Made by a program: the position numbers and the translations under genes. A stretch of 64,000 bases of DNA, from assembly GCF_900637845.1 (NCBI RefSeq), contig NZ_LR134439.1:1612001-1676000 (forward strand). Reading direction: 5' to 3'. The notes below the pieces were generated by a model. The model did no database searches. It was not told the DNA's origin and was given only the letters and a program-made list of their open reading frames with translations. This document shows, one piece after another, positions 34,670 to 43,459 of the stretch; within the stretch, counting starts at the first letter, position 1, and the number at the start of each line of letters is the position of its first letter. The DNA comes from Erysipelothrix rhusiopathiae (GTDB taxonomy: Bacteria > Bacillota_I > Bacilli_A > Erysipelotrichales > Erysipelotrichaceae).

Positions 34670-37045
34670 TTATCGCACTTCAACGTTGAAACGTTTTTTA
34701 AGTTCTTCAATCACTGCACTCATTATATCATTAATTTCCTCTACCTCGAGGGTACGGTCTTGCCCAAAAGACAATTGGAATGCAATGGATTTCTTATTTC
34801 CTAATTTTTCTGACGTAAATACATCAAAGACATTTAAATCAACTAAATATTTTCGAGATACTTTTTCAATTGATTGAATTAAATCACTTACTGCAACTTC
34901 ATTATCACAAAGAATTGCTAAATCTCGAGTCATTATTGGATATTTTGCTACTGAAGTCGCTTTAATTGCACCTGCTTTTTGCCCTAAAAGATAGTCCAAA
35001 TCAATTTCTAAATAAATTGGGTCTTTTAAGTCATATTCTTTTGCATAAAGAGGATGCAATTGTCCAATAACACCTAAGTGTTTACGATCAAATAAAATCT
35101 CTGCACTCTTGAATGGATGGAATTTTGTATCATCAAAGCCACTTTGCTTAAACTGGAATCGTTTTTCGTTAAAACCGAGTTTTTCAAATAATTCCATGAT
35201 CATCCCTTTGAGCGTATAGAAATCTAAAGGAATATCAGTTTTGGTCCAATTTTGATTCCATAGCGATCCTTGGCCAATAACGCCCAAACGATTTGATTTC
35301 GCCCCTTTAGCATATACTGAAGATTGTTCAAAGAAGAGTACATCTGAAATCTTGTGCGCATTATTATATGCTAAAACTTCAACCATCGATGGTAACAAGT
35401 GTGTTCTTAAATAAGCACGTTTGTCACTTATCGGATTCGCTAGACGAATTGGTGACCCTAAACTTTCAGAACCAACAGTCTTTGATTCATCAACAAGTGT
35501 ATAGGATAAAATTTGATCAGCACCAAATCCAAGAAGCACATCTTCAATCATTCGTGCCTTAAGTTGTTGATCATTGAGATTACCAAGCGTTAAATCCATT
35601 AATGGTAATGTTTCATCCATAACATCATAGCCAACAATTCGAATTACTTCTTCAATTAAGTCTTCTTCAATTGCAATATCTTTACGGTACGACGGTATGG
35701 TACACGTGATATTACCATCCAAATTTTGAGGTTTAAAATTTAGACGCTCAAAAACATTGATAATTTCTGCTTCTTCTAAAGCTGTTCCAAGGTATTTATT
35801 AATGCGATCAACGGTAATTGATACTACAACCGGTGTACTGTCAAGTGAACCCCATTGAACAGTTTCTTCAAGTGCTGATGCACTTGCATACTCCATTAAA
35901 AGTGAAACTGCACGATCCATTGCTTGTTTTGAAGCATTATTATCCATTGGTTTGGTATAACGTGTGGAAGATTCACTACTTAAACCCAAACGTGTTGCGG
36001 TTTTACGCACTGAAACATGATTGAAGCGCGCTACTTCAATTACAAGTCCTCTTGAATGAGGTTGAATCATGGAATTTCCAAGACCCATAATCCCTGCAAT
36101 CCCTACTGGAACCGAACCATTCATAATAACAAGGTCATTTTTTTCTAGATCATATGTTTGACCATCAAGTGCCTCTACGGTTCCTTCAAAATCATCACGA
36201 ACTGACAAATCTTGATTTTTCAAGAAATCAATATCGTAAAAGTGCATTGGATGACCTGTTTCAAGCATAACAAGATTTGAAATATCTACGACATTATTAA
36301 TCGGCTTAATACCGGAACCAATAAGTGCTTCACGAATCCAAGCTGGAGAAGTGCCAATTGTTATATTACCAATCACTTTTCCTAAGAACAGAGGTGATTT
36401 TTCAGTATAAGATTGAATCTTAAGTTCTGTCTCACTGCCAGTATCCGATGCACCATCAAATTGAGGCAAAGTAAGTTCACGTCCAAATAATGCACTTACT
36501 TCATGCGCAATCGAAATTATCGACATAAAATCAGATCGGTTTGGTGTCTGAGAAATATCAAGAATTTCATCATCCAATCCGAGCGCAACTGCTGGATTAC
36601 TACCCGGTTCTGCTTTAGGAAGAACAACAATTCCTGTTTTTTGTTCTTCTGTTTGGAATTTTTCAGCAACTCCCAATTCATTTAGGGAACAAATCATTCC
36701 ATTGGATTCAACACCACGAACTTTTGAGGCTTTGATATTAAAATCACCAGGTAATACTGCTCCGACTTGCGCAACACAAACATATAATCCTGCTTTAATG
36801 TTTGATGCCCCACATACAATTTGTTCAACACGATCACCTAAATCAACTTGACAGACGTTTAGATGATCACTATCCTCATGCGGAACACATTCTAATACAT
36901 GCCCCACCGTTAAATGTGTTCCGTGAATTAACGGTTCAATTCCTTCAACTTCTAACCCTGCGTTTGTTAAGGTATCCGCAAGTGTTAATGTGTCAATATC
37001 TGCAATATCTACATATCTATTTAATAATTTTCTACTAACTAACAT
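34670..37045 (-). CDS. pheT: Phenylalanyl-tRNA synthetase beta subunit
   Basis: 791 residues with the full domain series: tRNA-binding OB domain (VGHVLECVPHEDSDHLNVCQVD), B3/B4 editing region (residues about 205-390), B5, the catalytic-like core, and the C-terminal ferredoxin-fold anticodon-binding domain (SVAKYPIMTRDLAILC). It works as an alpha2-beta2 enzyme with PheS and edits mischarged Tyr. It lies 9 bases after pheS. Confidence 0.96.
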   Translation of the reverse strand: MLVSRKLLNRYVDIADIDTLTLADTLTNAGLEVEGIEPLIHGTHLTVGHVLECVPHEDSDHLNVCQVDLGDRVEQIVCGASNIKAGLYVCVAQVGAVLPGDFNIKASKVRGVESNGMICSLNELGVAEKFQTEEQKTGIVVLPKAEPGSNPAVALGLDDEILDISQTPNRSDFMSIISIAHEVSALFGRELTLPQFDGASDTGSETELKIQSYTEKSPLFLGKVIGNITIGTSPAWIREALIGSGIKPINNVVDISNLVMLETGHPMHFYDIDFLKNQDLSVRDDFEGTVEALDGQTYDLEKNDLVIMNGSVPVGIAGIMGLGNSMIQPHSRGLVIEVARFNHVSVRKTATRLGLSSESSTRYTKPMDNNASKQAMDRAVSLLMEYASASALEETVQWGSLDSTPVVVSITVDRINKYLGTALEEAEIINVFERLNFKPQNLDGNITCTIPSYRKDIAIEEDLIEEVIRIVGYDVMDETLPLMDLTLGNLNDQQLKARMIEDVLLGFGADQILSYTLVDESKTVGSESLGSPIRLANPISDKRAYLRTHLLPSMVEVLAYNNAHKISDVLFFEQSSVYAKGAKSNRLGVIGQGSLWNQNWTKTDIPLDFYTLKGMIMELFEKLGFNEKRFQFKQSGFDDTKFHPFKSAEILFDRKHLGVIGQLHPLYAKEYDLKDPIYLEIDLDYLLGQKAGAIKATSVAKYPIMTRDLAILCDNEVAVSDLIQSIEKVSRKYLVDLNVFDVFTSEKLGNKKSIAFQLSFGQDRTLEVEEINDIMSAVIEELKKRFNVEVR

Positions 37046-37054
37046 TCTAACCTC

Positions 37055-38086
37055 CTACTCAAAACGCTTAAACTGATCAATGAAACGTTTATCATTTGTA
37101 TAAAATGATCGGATATCATCAATACCATATTTAAGCATTGCTATACGTTCAACTCCGATACCGAAAGCAAATCCTGAAAGTGTTGGGTCATCATAACCTG
37201 CAGCACGCAAGACGTTAGGATGAACCATACCACCACCAAGAATTTCGATCCAACCTGTATCTTTACAAATACTACATCCTTTACCACCACAGATATGACA
37301 AGTTACATCAATCTCAACACTTGGCTCCGTAAATTGGAAATAACTAGGTCTAAAACGTATTTCACGACTTTCGCCAAACATTCTTTTCGCAAAAAGGTTT
37401 AAAGTACCTTTTAAATCCGACAAGGTGATTCCGTGACCTAATACTAAACCTTCCATTTGGACAAATTGATGGGAATGTGTCGCATCATCGTCATCACGTC
37501 GATATACTTTTCCAGGACAAATTACTTTCACTGGAACGGATGGTGCATATTCTTCGAGCGCACGCATTTGAATTGCCGTTGTGTGGGTTCGAAGTAAGGT
37601 ATGTTCATCAATAAAGAATGTATCTTGCATCTCACGAGCTGGGTGATCTTGCGGAATATTAGCACGCTCAAAGTTATATAAATCAAGTTCAACTTCGTCA
37701 CCTTCGACAACTTTATATCCCATTTCTCTAAAGAAATCTTCCATTTCACGACGCATAAGAATGAGTGGATTTTGACTTCCTTGTTTAAATTGAGTTCCAG
37801 GTAATGTCACATCAATCGCATCTTTAGCCATATCTTTTTTTAATTTAACTGCCTCTAAGTCTGTTTGTTTTTCTTTAAGTGCAGACTCAATACTTTGTTT
37901 CGCTTCATTCACGCGTTTACCAAACAATGGTTTTTCCTCATTTGATAAATCCTTCATTTGTCCCATAACTTTCGTTAAAAGACCTTTCTTACTTAGATAT
38001 TCAATACGAACATCATTTAAGTGCTCAAGAGTCTCTGCCTTTTTGATTGCTTCAATCCCTTGATTCATAATCTCTTTCAAGTCCAT
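37055..38086 (-). CDS. pheS: Phenylalanyl-tRNA synthetase alpha subunit
   Basis: 343 residues from the ATG at 38086 (MDLKEIMNQGIEAIKKAE), with TAAGGAGGATTTAT upstream. An N-terminal coiled coil is followed by the class II catalytic core: motif 1 around GTQFKQGSQNPL, motif 2 RTHTTAIQMRAL, motif 3 GFAFGIGVERIAML. A longer frame reaching back into the T-box leader is rejected. The gene is controlled by the T-box immediately upstream. Confidence 0.96.
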   Translation of the reverse strand: MDLKEIMNQGIEAIKKAETLEHLNDVRIEYLSKKGLLTKVMGQMKDLSNEEKPLFGKRVNEAKQSIESALKEKQTDLEAVKLKKDMAKDAIDVTLPGTQFKQGSQNPLILMRREMEDFFREMGYKVVEGDEVELDLYNFERANIPQDHPAREMQDTFFIDEHTLLRTHTTAIQMRALEEYAPSVPVKVICPGKVYRRDDDDATHSHQFVQMEGLVLGHGITLSDLKGTLNLFAKRMFGESREIRFRPSYFQFTEPSVEIDVTCHICGGKGCSICKDTGWIEILGGGMVHPNVLRAAGYDDPTLSGFAFGIGVERIAMLKYGIDDIRSFYTNDKRFIDQFKRFE

Positions 38087-38105
38087 ATAAATCCTCCTTA
38101 AACAT

Positions 38106-38317
38106 AAAAAAAACCGCACGTCCAGGAACGTCAAGCGCGGTACCATCCTGATTTATACAAATAATGTATACATCTCTTCGTTTTTAACGCAAACGAAACG
38201 TAAGTGATTAGCTTCTCTCCAAGATGAATTCGCAGGTTATCAATCAATAGTTCCATCAACCCTATTGTTTCTATAAAAGATGTTGCCTGTTACTAATTCT
38301 CTTCAATGATTTTTATC
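38106..38317 (-). ncRNA. T-box riboswitch controlling pheS-pheT-yebC
   Basis: On the minus strand the leader contains the T-box core AGGATGGTACCGCG (about 38137-38150), followed by a terminator formed by CCGC/GCGG plus ACGT/ACGT around TTCCTGG and eight T residues (38106-38140). Upstream lies a long stem I region. T-box leaders read uncharged tRNA and switch off the terminator. The downstream genes predict tRNA-Phe; a candidate TTC specifier lies in GCGAATTCATC, which I could not confirm by folding. Confidence 0.92.
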
Positions 38318-38323
38318 TTCTCT

Positions 38324-38352
38324 ATTATAACTAAAAGCGAAGGTAAATTCAA
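38324..38352 (-). promoter_or_regulatory. pheS T-box promoter
   Basis: TTGAAT (38347-38352) and TATAAT (38324-38329) with a 17-base spacer on the minus strand, starting the T-box transcript. Its -35 sits in the loop of the preceding terminator. Confidence 0.85.
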
Positions 38353-38364
38353 GATTACCCTCGC
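38337..38364 (-). terminator. Weak terminator after the metal transporter permease
   Basis: On the minus strand GCGAGGGTAA pairs, with one G-U pair, to TTACCTTCGC (38355-38364 with 38337-38346), followed by TTTTAG. The short T-run suggests incomplete termination. It contains the permease stop codon. Confidence 0.6.
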
Positions 38365-39152
38365 TTTAATACAGCTTTTATTATAATAAGTAAAACTAAT
38401 ACCCCAACACCCAAAAGCACAATCGTTCCACCAGGAGCAAGATTGAGGGTATATGACAGCGCAAGCCCTAGCCACACAAAGGTTAAGGAAAATACAATTG
38501 CATAAAGCATTGTGGAGCGATAACTCTTTGAAACTTGTATAGCACACGCTGTAGGAATAACCATAAGTGATGAAACGATCAATGCACCCACAATTCGTGA
38601 TGCAATCGAAACCGTGATTGCGGTAAGAATTGTGAATATCAATGAAATGCGGTTTGTGTCAATACCTGAAAGAAATGCGGATTTTTCGTCAAAAGCGAGA
38701 TAGAAAAATTCACGATAATATCGAATTGATACACCAATAACTACCAAACTGAGTAAAATCGCAAGTAAATTATCACTATCACCGATTGCGACAATACTAC
38801 CAAATAGAAAACTATTAAAATTCGCCGGGTTTTTCACAAAGCCAAGCAAAACACCTGACAAACCGATTCCAAAGGACATGATAATCGCAATCGCAAGTTC
38901 TTGATATTTCCCAAATTTCTTTTGTATAAACTCAATGCTCAACGCAGCAACCAAGCTTAATGCAATCGCCCCAACAATTGGATTAAAACCGAGAATTAAC
39001 CCTATCGTAATACCACTTAGAGAAACATGTGATAATGCATCACCAATCATCGACATTCTTTTGAAAACAACTACAACACCAATGAGTGGTATAATGACCG
39101 CTAACAAGCCACCAACAAGAAATGCAGTTCGCATAAATTCATATTTAAACAT
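38355..39152 (-). CDS. Metal (Zn/Mn) ABC transporter permease
   Basis: 265 residues with about eight membrane helices, of the ABC-3 family (ZnuB/MntB/AdcB). Family features include FKRMSMIGDALSHVSLSGITIG near the N-terminus and an SASR-like IASRIVGALIVSSLMVIPTA segment. It imports Zn or Mn with the ATPase encoded just upstream (8-base overlap). The lipoprotein metal-binding subunit is not in this operon and must be encoded elsewhere. Confidence 0.9.
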   Translation of the reverse strand: MFKYEFMRTAFLVGGLLAVIIPLIGVVVVFKRMSMIGDALSHVSLSGITIGLILGFNPIVGAIALSLVAALSIEFIQKKFGKYQELAIAIIMSFGIGLSGVLLGFVKNPANFNSFLFGSIVAIGDSDNLLAILLSLVVIGVSIRYYREFFYLAFDEKSAFLSGIDTNRISLIFTILTAITVSIASRIVGALIVSSLMVIPTACAIQVSKSYRSTMLYAIVFSLTFVWLGLALSYTLNLAPGGTIVLLGVGVLVLLIIIKAVLKRG

Positions 39153-39822
39153 GAGTCTTCACCTCTTGAACCTTACGATCTTTCACTTCAAAAATACGAT
39201 TAATTTTTTGTACATCATGGTCTAAGTTATGGGTAACCATTACGATAGTCATTTTTTGATCTTGATTCAGTTTTTCAAGAAGTTGATATAAGTTTCGTAT
39301 CGCCTCTTGATCTAAACCATTGGTCGGTTCATCTAAAAATAATACCTTTGGCTCTACGATTAATTCTCGTGCAATTAATACACGCTGCAATTGCCCACCT
39401 GAAAGATTGTTAATCATTTCTGAGGCATATGCTTCCATACCGACGCGCTCAAGTGCTTCAAGTGCACGTTTTTTACGTGACTTATTATAAAAATTAAAAA
39501 AACTCCCTTTGGAAAGTCTTAGCATCACGATTTCCAACGACGTCGCCGGAAAATCCGCAACACCCAATAATCCACCTTGTGGAACATACCCTATATCGTC
39601 AAACTGACTAAAGGCATCGATGGGCTCGTCTAAAAGTGTTACCGTTCCTGATTGAGCCTTCTCAAAGCCCAAAATAACTTTAAGAAGCGTCGATTTCCCC
39701 GACCCATTTGCTCCTGTTAAAGCTACAAAATCCCCTTCATCAATCGCAAAGGATACGGACTCTAAAATATTGTTTTTAGAATATGAAAAATCCATATTCT
39801 CTAATTTAAGTATCGATTTCAT
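39145..39822 (-). CDS. Metal ABC transporter ATP-binding protein
   Basis: 225 residues. Walker A ALTGANGSGKSTLLKVI, signature NNLSGGQLQRVLIAREL and Walker B VLFLDEPTNGLD, with H-loop MVTHNLDHD, as in ZnuC/MntA/AdcC ATPases. It is the first gene of a two-gene transporter operon. Metal identity cannot be told from the sequence; the operator ahead of it is the best clue to its regulation. Confidence 0.9.
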   Translation of the reverse strand: MKSILKLENMDFSYSKNNILESVSFAIDEGDFVALTGANGSGKSTLLKVILGFEKAQSGTVTLLDEPIDAFSQFDDIGYVPQGGLLGVADFPATSLEIVMLRLSKGSFFNFYNKSRKKRALEALERVGMEAYASEMINNLSGGQLQRVLIARELIVEPKVLFLDEPTNGLDQEAIRNLYQLLEKLNQDQKMTIVMVTHNLDHDVQKINRIFEVKDRKVQEVKTHV

Positions 39823-39909
39823 GCCATCTCCTTATATATTTTCATTCTTTATTTTTATTTATAAATACCAATTATTTTTATGATAATCACACTGAAATAT
39901 ACGAATCAC

Positions 39910-39927
39910 AACCATATGCAAATGGTT
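39910..39927. promoter_or_regulatory. Palindromic operator ahead of the metal transporter
   Basis: AACCAT-ATGCAA-ATGGTT (39910-39927) is an 18-bp near-perfect dyad lying just downstream of the transporter -10, around the expected transcription start, where a repressor would block initiation. It does not match the Zur, AdcR or MntR consensus sites as I know them. A metal-responsive regulator is inference from the downstream genes. Confidence 0.55.
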
Positions 39928-39937
39928 CGCAACAACT

Positions 39938-39966
39938 ATTATATGTTTGATTTAATTCTGTGTCAA
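39938..39966 (-). promoter_or_regulatory. Consensus promoter of the metal transporter operon
   Basis: TTGACA (39961-39966), 17-base spacer, TATAAT (39938-39943) on the minus strand: a perfect sigma-A consensus, as expected for a gene held down by a repressor. Confidence 0.92.
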
Positions 39967-39995
39967 CAACAGTTATTCGTTTACGGTCATATCAC

Positions 39996-40024
39996 TCAAA
40001 TTTCATTTTAAACATTGGTATAAT
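39996..40024 (+). promoter_or_regulatory. NADH oxidase promoter
   Basis: An extended -10 TTGGTATAAT (TATAAT at 40019-40024) with a weak -35 TCAAAT (39996-40001), 17 bases apart, precedes the SD AAGGAGG. It diverges from the metal transporter promoter. Confidence 0.7.
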
Positions 40025-40051
40025 AAGCGTATACATTAAGGAGGATTATGT

Positions 40052-41401
40052 ATGAAAGTTGTAGTTATTGGTTGTACACATGCAGGTACATCCGCAGTTA
40101 AAGCGATTATTAATGAAGACCCTACTGCTGAGGTAAAGGTTTTTGAACGTAATGATAATGTGTCATTTTTATCATGTGGAATTGCTTTATATATCGGTGG
40201 TGTTGTAAAAGACGCACAAAGTTTATTTTATTCAAGCCCTAAAGAACTTGCAGAATTAGGCGCAGATGTTAATATGGAACATAATGTTACAGATATTGAT
40301 GTTGAAGCAAAACGCGTATCTGTTACAAATTTACTTACAAATGAAACTTTTGAAGAAACTTATGATAAGTTAGTTCTTACAACAGGGTCATGGCCGATTG
40401 TTCCACCAATTCCAGGAATTGAAGCTGAAAATATTATGTTATGTAAAAACTATAATCAAGCTCAAGAAATCATCGCACGCAAAGACAAAGCTGAAAAAGT
40501 TGTTATTGTTGGTGGTGGCTATATAGGTATTGAACTTGTTGAAGCATTCGGAGAGTCTGGTAAAGATGTAACTTTAGTTGACGGACTTGATCGAATCCTT
40601 AATAAGTATCTAGATCCTGAGTTTACTGATGTATTAGAAGCAGACCTCACAAACCGTGGTATCAAACTCGCACTTAACCAAACTGTACAAGAGTTTAAGT
40701 CCGATGACAATGGAAATGTAAGTCAAGTAATTACTTCTGCGGGAAGTTATGATGCAGACCTCGTAATTATGTGTGTAGGATTTAAACCAAGTACAGAATT
40801 AATTAAGGATAAAGTTGAAACCTTGCCAAATGGTGCAATTAAAGTTAATGAGTATATGCAAACAAGTCGTCCTGAAATCTATGCTGCTGGTGATAACGTA
40901 GCAGTTCACTATAACCCAACAGGTGACCATGCTTATATTCCTCTTGCTACAAATGCAGTTCGAATGGGTACACTTGTCGGAAAGAACATTCTTGAAAATA
41001 AAGTTAAATACCGTGGAACACAAGGTACTTCTGGATTATACCTCTTTGGATATAATATTGGCTCCACTGGAGTTACCGTTAATTCAGCACCTTTCTTTGG
41101 CTTAGACGTAGATTCAGTACTTGTTAAAGATAACTACCGTCCTGAGTTCATGCCTACAACTGAACAAGTGATGATGAAACTTGTGTATGAAAAAGAAACA
41201 CATCGTATTGTCGGTGGTCAAGTAATCTCAAAATACGATATTACTCAATCCGCCAATACACTTTCACTAGCAGTTCAAAACAAAATGACAATCGAAGATT
41301 TAGCTTATGTTGATTTTTTCTTCCAACCACATTTTGACCGTCCTTGGAACTACTTAAATATACTTGCTCAAGCTGCAGTAGAAAAAGAATCCAAAAAATA
41401 A
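40052..41401 (+). CDS. nox: FAD-dependent NADH oxidase (water-forming type) / CoA-disulfide reductase family
   Basis: 449 residues. N-terminal FAD motif (VVVIGCTHAGTSAVKAI), single redox Cys in NVSFLSCGIALYIGG (Cys near residue 42), NAD motif VVIVGGGYIGIELVEAFGE and second FAD motif EIYAAGDNVAVHY. The lone Cys, cycling through sulfenic acid, fits water-forming NADH oxidase; close relatives are CoA-disulfide reductases and NADH peroxidase. It would regenerate NAD+ and consume oxygen. Monocistronic, with SD AAGGAGG at 7-base spacing and a strong terminator after it. Confidence 0.85.
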   Translation: MKVVVIGCTHAGTSAVKAIINEDPTAEVKVFERNDNVSFLSCGIALYIGGVVKDAQSLFYSSPKELAELGADVNMEHNVTDIDVEAKRVSVTNLLTNETFEETYDKLVLTTGSWPIVPPIPGIEAENIMLCKNYNQAQEIIARKDKAEKVVIVGGGYIGIELVEAFGESGKDVTLVDGLDRILNKYLDPEFTDVLEADLTNRGIKLALNQTVQEFKSDDNGNVSQVITSAGSYDADLVIMCVGFKPSTELIKDKVETLPNGAIKVNEYMQTSRPEIYAAGDNVAVHYNPTGDHAYIPLATNAVRMGTLVGKNILENKVKYRGTQGTSGLYLFGYNIGSTGVTVNSAPFFGLDVDSVLVKDNYRPEFMPTTEQVMMKLVYEKETHRIVGGQVISKYDITQSANTLSLAVQNKMTIEDLAYVDFFFQPHFDRPWNYLNILAQAAVEKESKK

Positions 41402-41411
41402 TTAACGTTTT

Positions 41412-41455
41412 CGTATTGATGAAAGAATTTCTACTTTCATCAATACGATTTTTTT
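41412..41455. terminator. Strong terminator after nox, shared with convergent gene
   Basis: A 14-bp perfect stem, CGTATTGATGAAAG (41412-41425) with CTTTCATCAATACG (41434-41447), followed by ATTTTTTT. It also overlaps the 3' end of the convergent secreted-protein gene. Confidence 0.9.
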
Positions 41456-42657
41456 ATATACTTTTTCCGCCTCAACAATGTATCTCTTAAAACAGAGTCA
41501 AACGAACTCTGATTCCAAATTTTTAAATGTGCTTTTTGCAGGCTCGAATCACTAAGATATCTAAAGTATGTTGGTATCATTTCCACAACAACTTTCCGAC
41601 ACGATTTTACGCTTTGATTTCGAAAATTCGTTACGGAGTAACATGTCTGATACGTTCCTGGGATCCTTTCATTAACATTATTCGATGTAACCTTTATCCG
41701 TTGTGAAATATTCTTCTGATCGTAATCAACCGCCTTTACACTTTTAAAAACATCATAAGGTTGATATTGACTGATTGAAATCGGTTGAGCATCAAGCTTC
41801 GGTATCCGATTTCGTATTTTAAGCTTCATACTTCCTCCTGTATAGTTCACAAACGTGCTTGGTATATAGACTGTGACATCATTTCCTTCAATTAACCGTT
41901 GTCGCCCATCAACACAACCCGATTGTTTTGCTCCAACTTTGAAATAAGAAACAATTCCTTTATACTTGGTTACATCTTTTATTTTTTGAAACACTGCACC
42001 TTGACGATAAAAAGATGTATTTCCATGAGAAAGTGAACAATTCTGTCCATACTCAACTACTTTGCCTTCATACGACGGAAACGGTGTAGCCGTTGCAATC
42101 AGTGTATGATAATACACTGTAATTCCTCCTTGTTTAAAAACTGAGTCAATCAAATAGTCTTGACCTTCATACTGATGCGATATAGATTTCATGCTTGTTA
42201 GATATAAAGGCACCTCTACGCTACGATGTGTTTGTCTATGGTATATCTCTAGTGTCAAAGCGTAATCACCTTCTAACAAGGTATCAAGCGGTATAGAGCC
42301 CGCAAAACCTACATTTTCATAATGATGATTACAGGATTCTTGATTCATCTGATTATCATCACATAAGCGATAACCTCGATAAGACATGATTCGAGTCAGA
42401 TTTACGGAATTTAGTGACAATGGGAATACTTTATGAGAAGGACCCGTTAAATGGAGTCGATACTCATGAGTCGAACTATCATAGTAATTTTGATAATCTC
42501 TTACAAACGCCCACCCTCTCAAATGAAGCATTTTTTTATCAAACATCACTTCAAGTAGCTCATTTGGAACGTGTCGTCGATCATCGATATATTCACATTT
42601 AACCCTTGTCGTGAAACAAAACATAAATACAAATAAAAAAAATAAGTAACAACGCAT
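41440..42657 (-). CDS. Secreted protein with paired cysteines and an Ig-like domain, unknown function
   Basis: 405 residues from the ATG at 42657 (MRCYLFFLFVFMFCF), with AAGGGG 6 bases upstream. The N-terminus is a signal peptide without a lipobox. The exported part has exactly six cysteines in three local pairs (99/109, 207/248, 339/353). Residues about 290-360 look like a bacterial Ig-like/DUF5011 domain (PYDVFKSVKAVDYDQKNIS; PGTYQTCYSVTNF). The tail is strongly basic (RRKKYIKKSY). There is no LPXTG, choline- or SLH-type anchor. I do not recognise the N-terminal region. Surface or secreted role is inferred. Confidence 0.75.
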   Translation of the reverse strand: MRCYLFFLFVFMFCFTTRVKCEYIDDRRHVPNELLEVMFDKKMLHLRGWAFVRDYQNYYDSSTHEYRLHLTGPSHKVFPLSLNSVNLTRIMSYRGYRLCDDNQMNQESCNHHYENVGFAGSIPLDTLLEGDYALTLEIYHRQTHRSVEVPLYLTSMKSISHQYEGQDYLIDSVFKQGGITVYYHTLIATATPFPSYEGKVVEYGQNCSLSHGNTSFYRQGAVFQKIKDVTKYKGIVSYFKVGAKQSGCVDGRQRLIEGNDVTVYIPSTFVNYTGGSMKLKIRNRIPKLDAQPISISQYQPYDVFKSVKAVDYDQKNISQRIKVTSNNVNERIPGTYQTCYSVTNFRNQSVKSCRKVVVEMIPTYFRYLSDSSLQKAHLKIWNQSSFDSVLRDTLLRRKKYIKKSY

Positions 42658-42701
42658 ATTCATCCCCTTATTTAAATAAACACGATACATAGTCGGACAT
42701 A

Positions 42702-42726
42702 AAAAAAAGACACACTTGGTGTCTTA
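42702..42726 (-). terminator. Terminator after the YugP-type protease gene
   Basis: AAGACAC (42707-42713) pairs with GTGTCTT (42719-42725), followed on the minus strand by TTTTTTTTATG. Confidence 0.85.
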
Positions 42727-43407
42727 ATCATTGCGACGATTATAAATCGCAATATATCGAAGAATACTTAATAAAGTTCCAACTAACGCTGCAACATAGG
42801 TAAGAGCCGCTGCTGTTAACATTTTTTTTGATCCTTGAAGTTCCCCAGAATCAAGCAATGATTCTTGTTCTAAGATTTTAATTGCTCGTAATGACGCATC
42901 AAATTCCACAGGAAGCGTCACTAATTGAAAAATCGCAATTACACATAACAGAATAATTCCAATTTTGAGAAACTGTGGACTTCCAAACAGACCAATCATG
43001 ATCGGAATCATACTGAATTTACTTGCGACAATCGCAAACGGTAAAACTTTATTACGTAATGCAATAAATCCGTAATTTTCAGCATGTTGTATGGCATGAC
43101 CACACTCGTGAGCTGCAACTGAAACTGAAGCAATACTTGTTTCGTGATAAACCTTTGGTGATAGAGCCACAACTTTTTTTGTTGGATCGTAATGATCACT
43201 CAATTCACCACCACTTGATTCAACAACTTGAACATCATCAATATTTTTAAGATCCAAAATACGACGTGCAACTTGTGCACCGGACAAATGTTCAAATGTA
43301 TCCACTTGGCTGTATTTGCTGTAAGCAGATTGAACATACATCTGTGCAGCAAAAGATATTATAGCGGCAAGGATTACAAATCCATAGCCGACACCCATTA
43401 AACCCAT
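42724..43407 (-). CDS. YugP-type membrane zinc metallopeptidase
   Basis: 227 residues from the ATG at 43407 (MGLMGVGYGFVILAA), with GGAGG 5 bases before. An N-terminal membrane helix, the metalloprotease motif in VAAHECGHAIQHAE, and two or three C-terminal membrane helices (FAIVASKFSMIPIMIGLFG and beyond) match the DUF2268-like/YugP zinc protease family. Substrates are unknown. It follows hup after a terminator hairpin, so expression depends on readthrough or an unseen promoter. Confidence 0.88.
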   Translation of the reverse strand: MGLMGVGYGFVILAAIISFAAQMYVQSAYSKYSQVDTFEHLSGAQVARRILDLKNIDDVQVVESSGGELSDHYDPTKKVVALSPKVYHETSIASVSVAAHECGHAIQHAENYGFIALRNKVLPFAIVASKFSMIPIMIGLFGSPQFLKIGIILLCVIAIFQLVTLPVEFDASLRAIKILEQESLLDSGELQGSKKMLTAAALTYVAALVGTLLSILRYIAIYNRRND

Positions 43408-43424
43408 ACTAACCTCCACTATAG

Positions 43425-43448
43425 AAAAAGGAGACAGGCTCCTTTTTT
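43425..43448 (-). terminator. Terminator after hup
   Basis: AAAAAGGAG (43425-43433) pairs with CTCCTTTTT (43439-43447) around ACAGG, followed on the minus strand by TTTTTC. Confidence 0.85.
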
Positions 43449-43459
43449 AAAATCATTTA

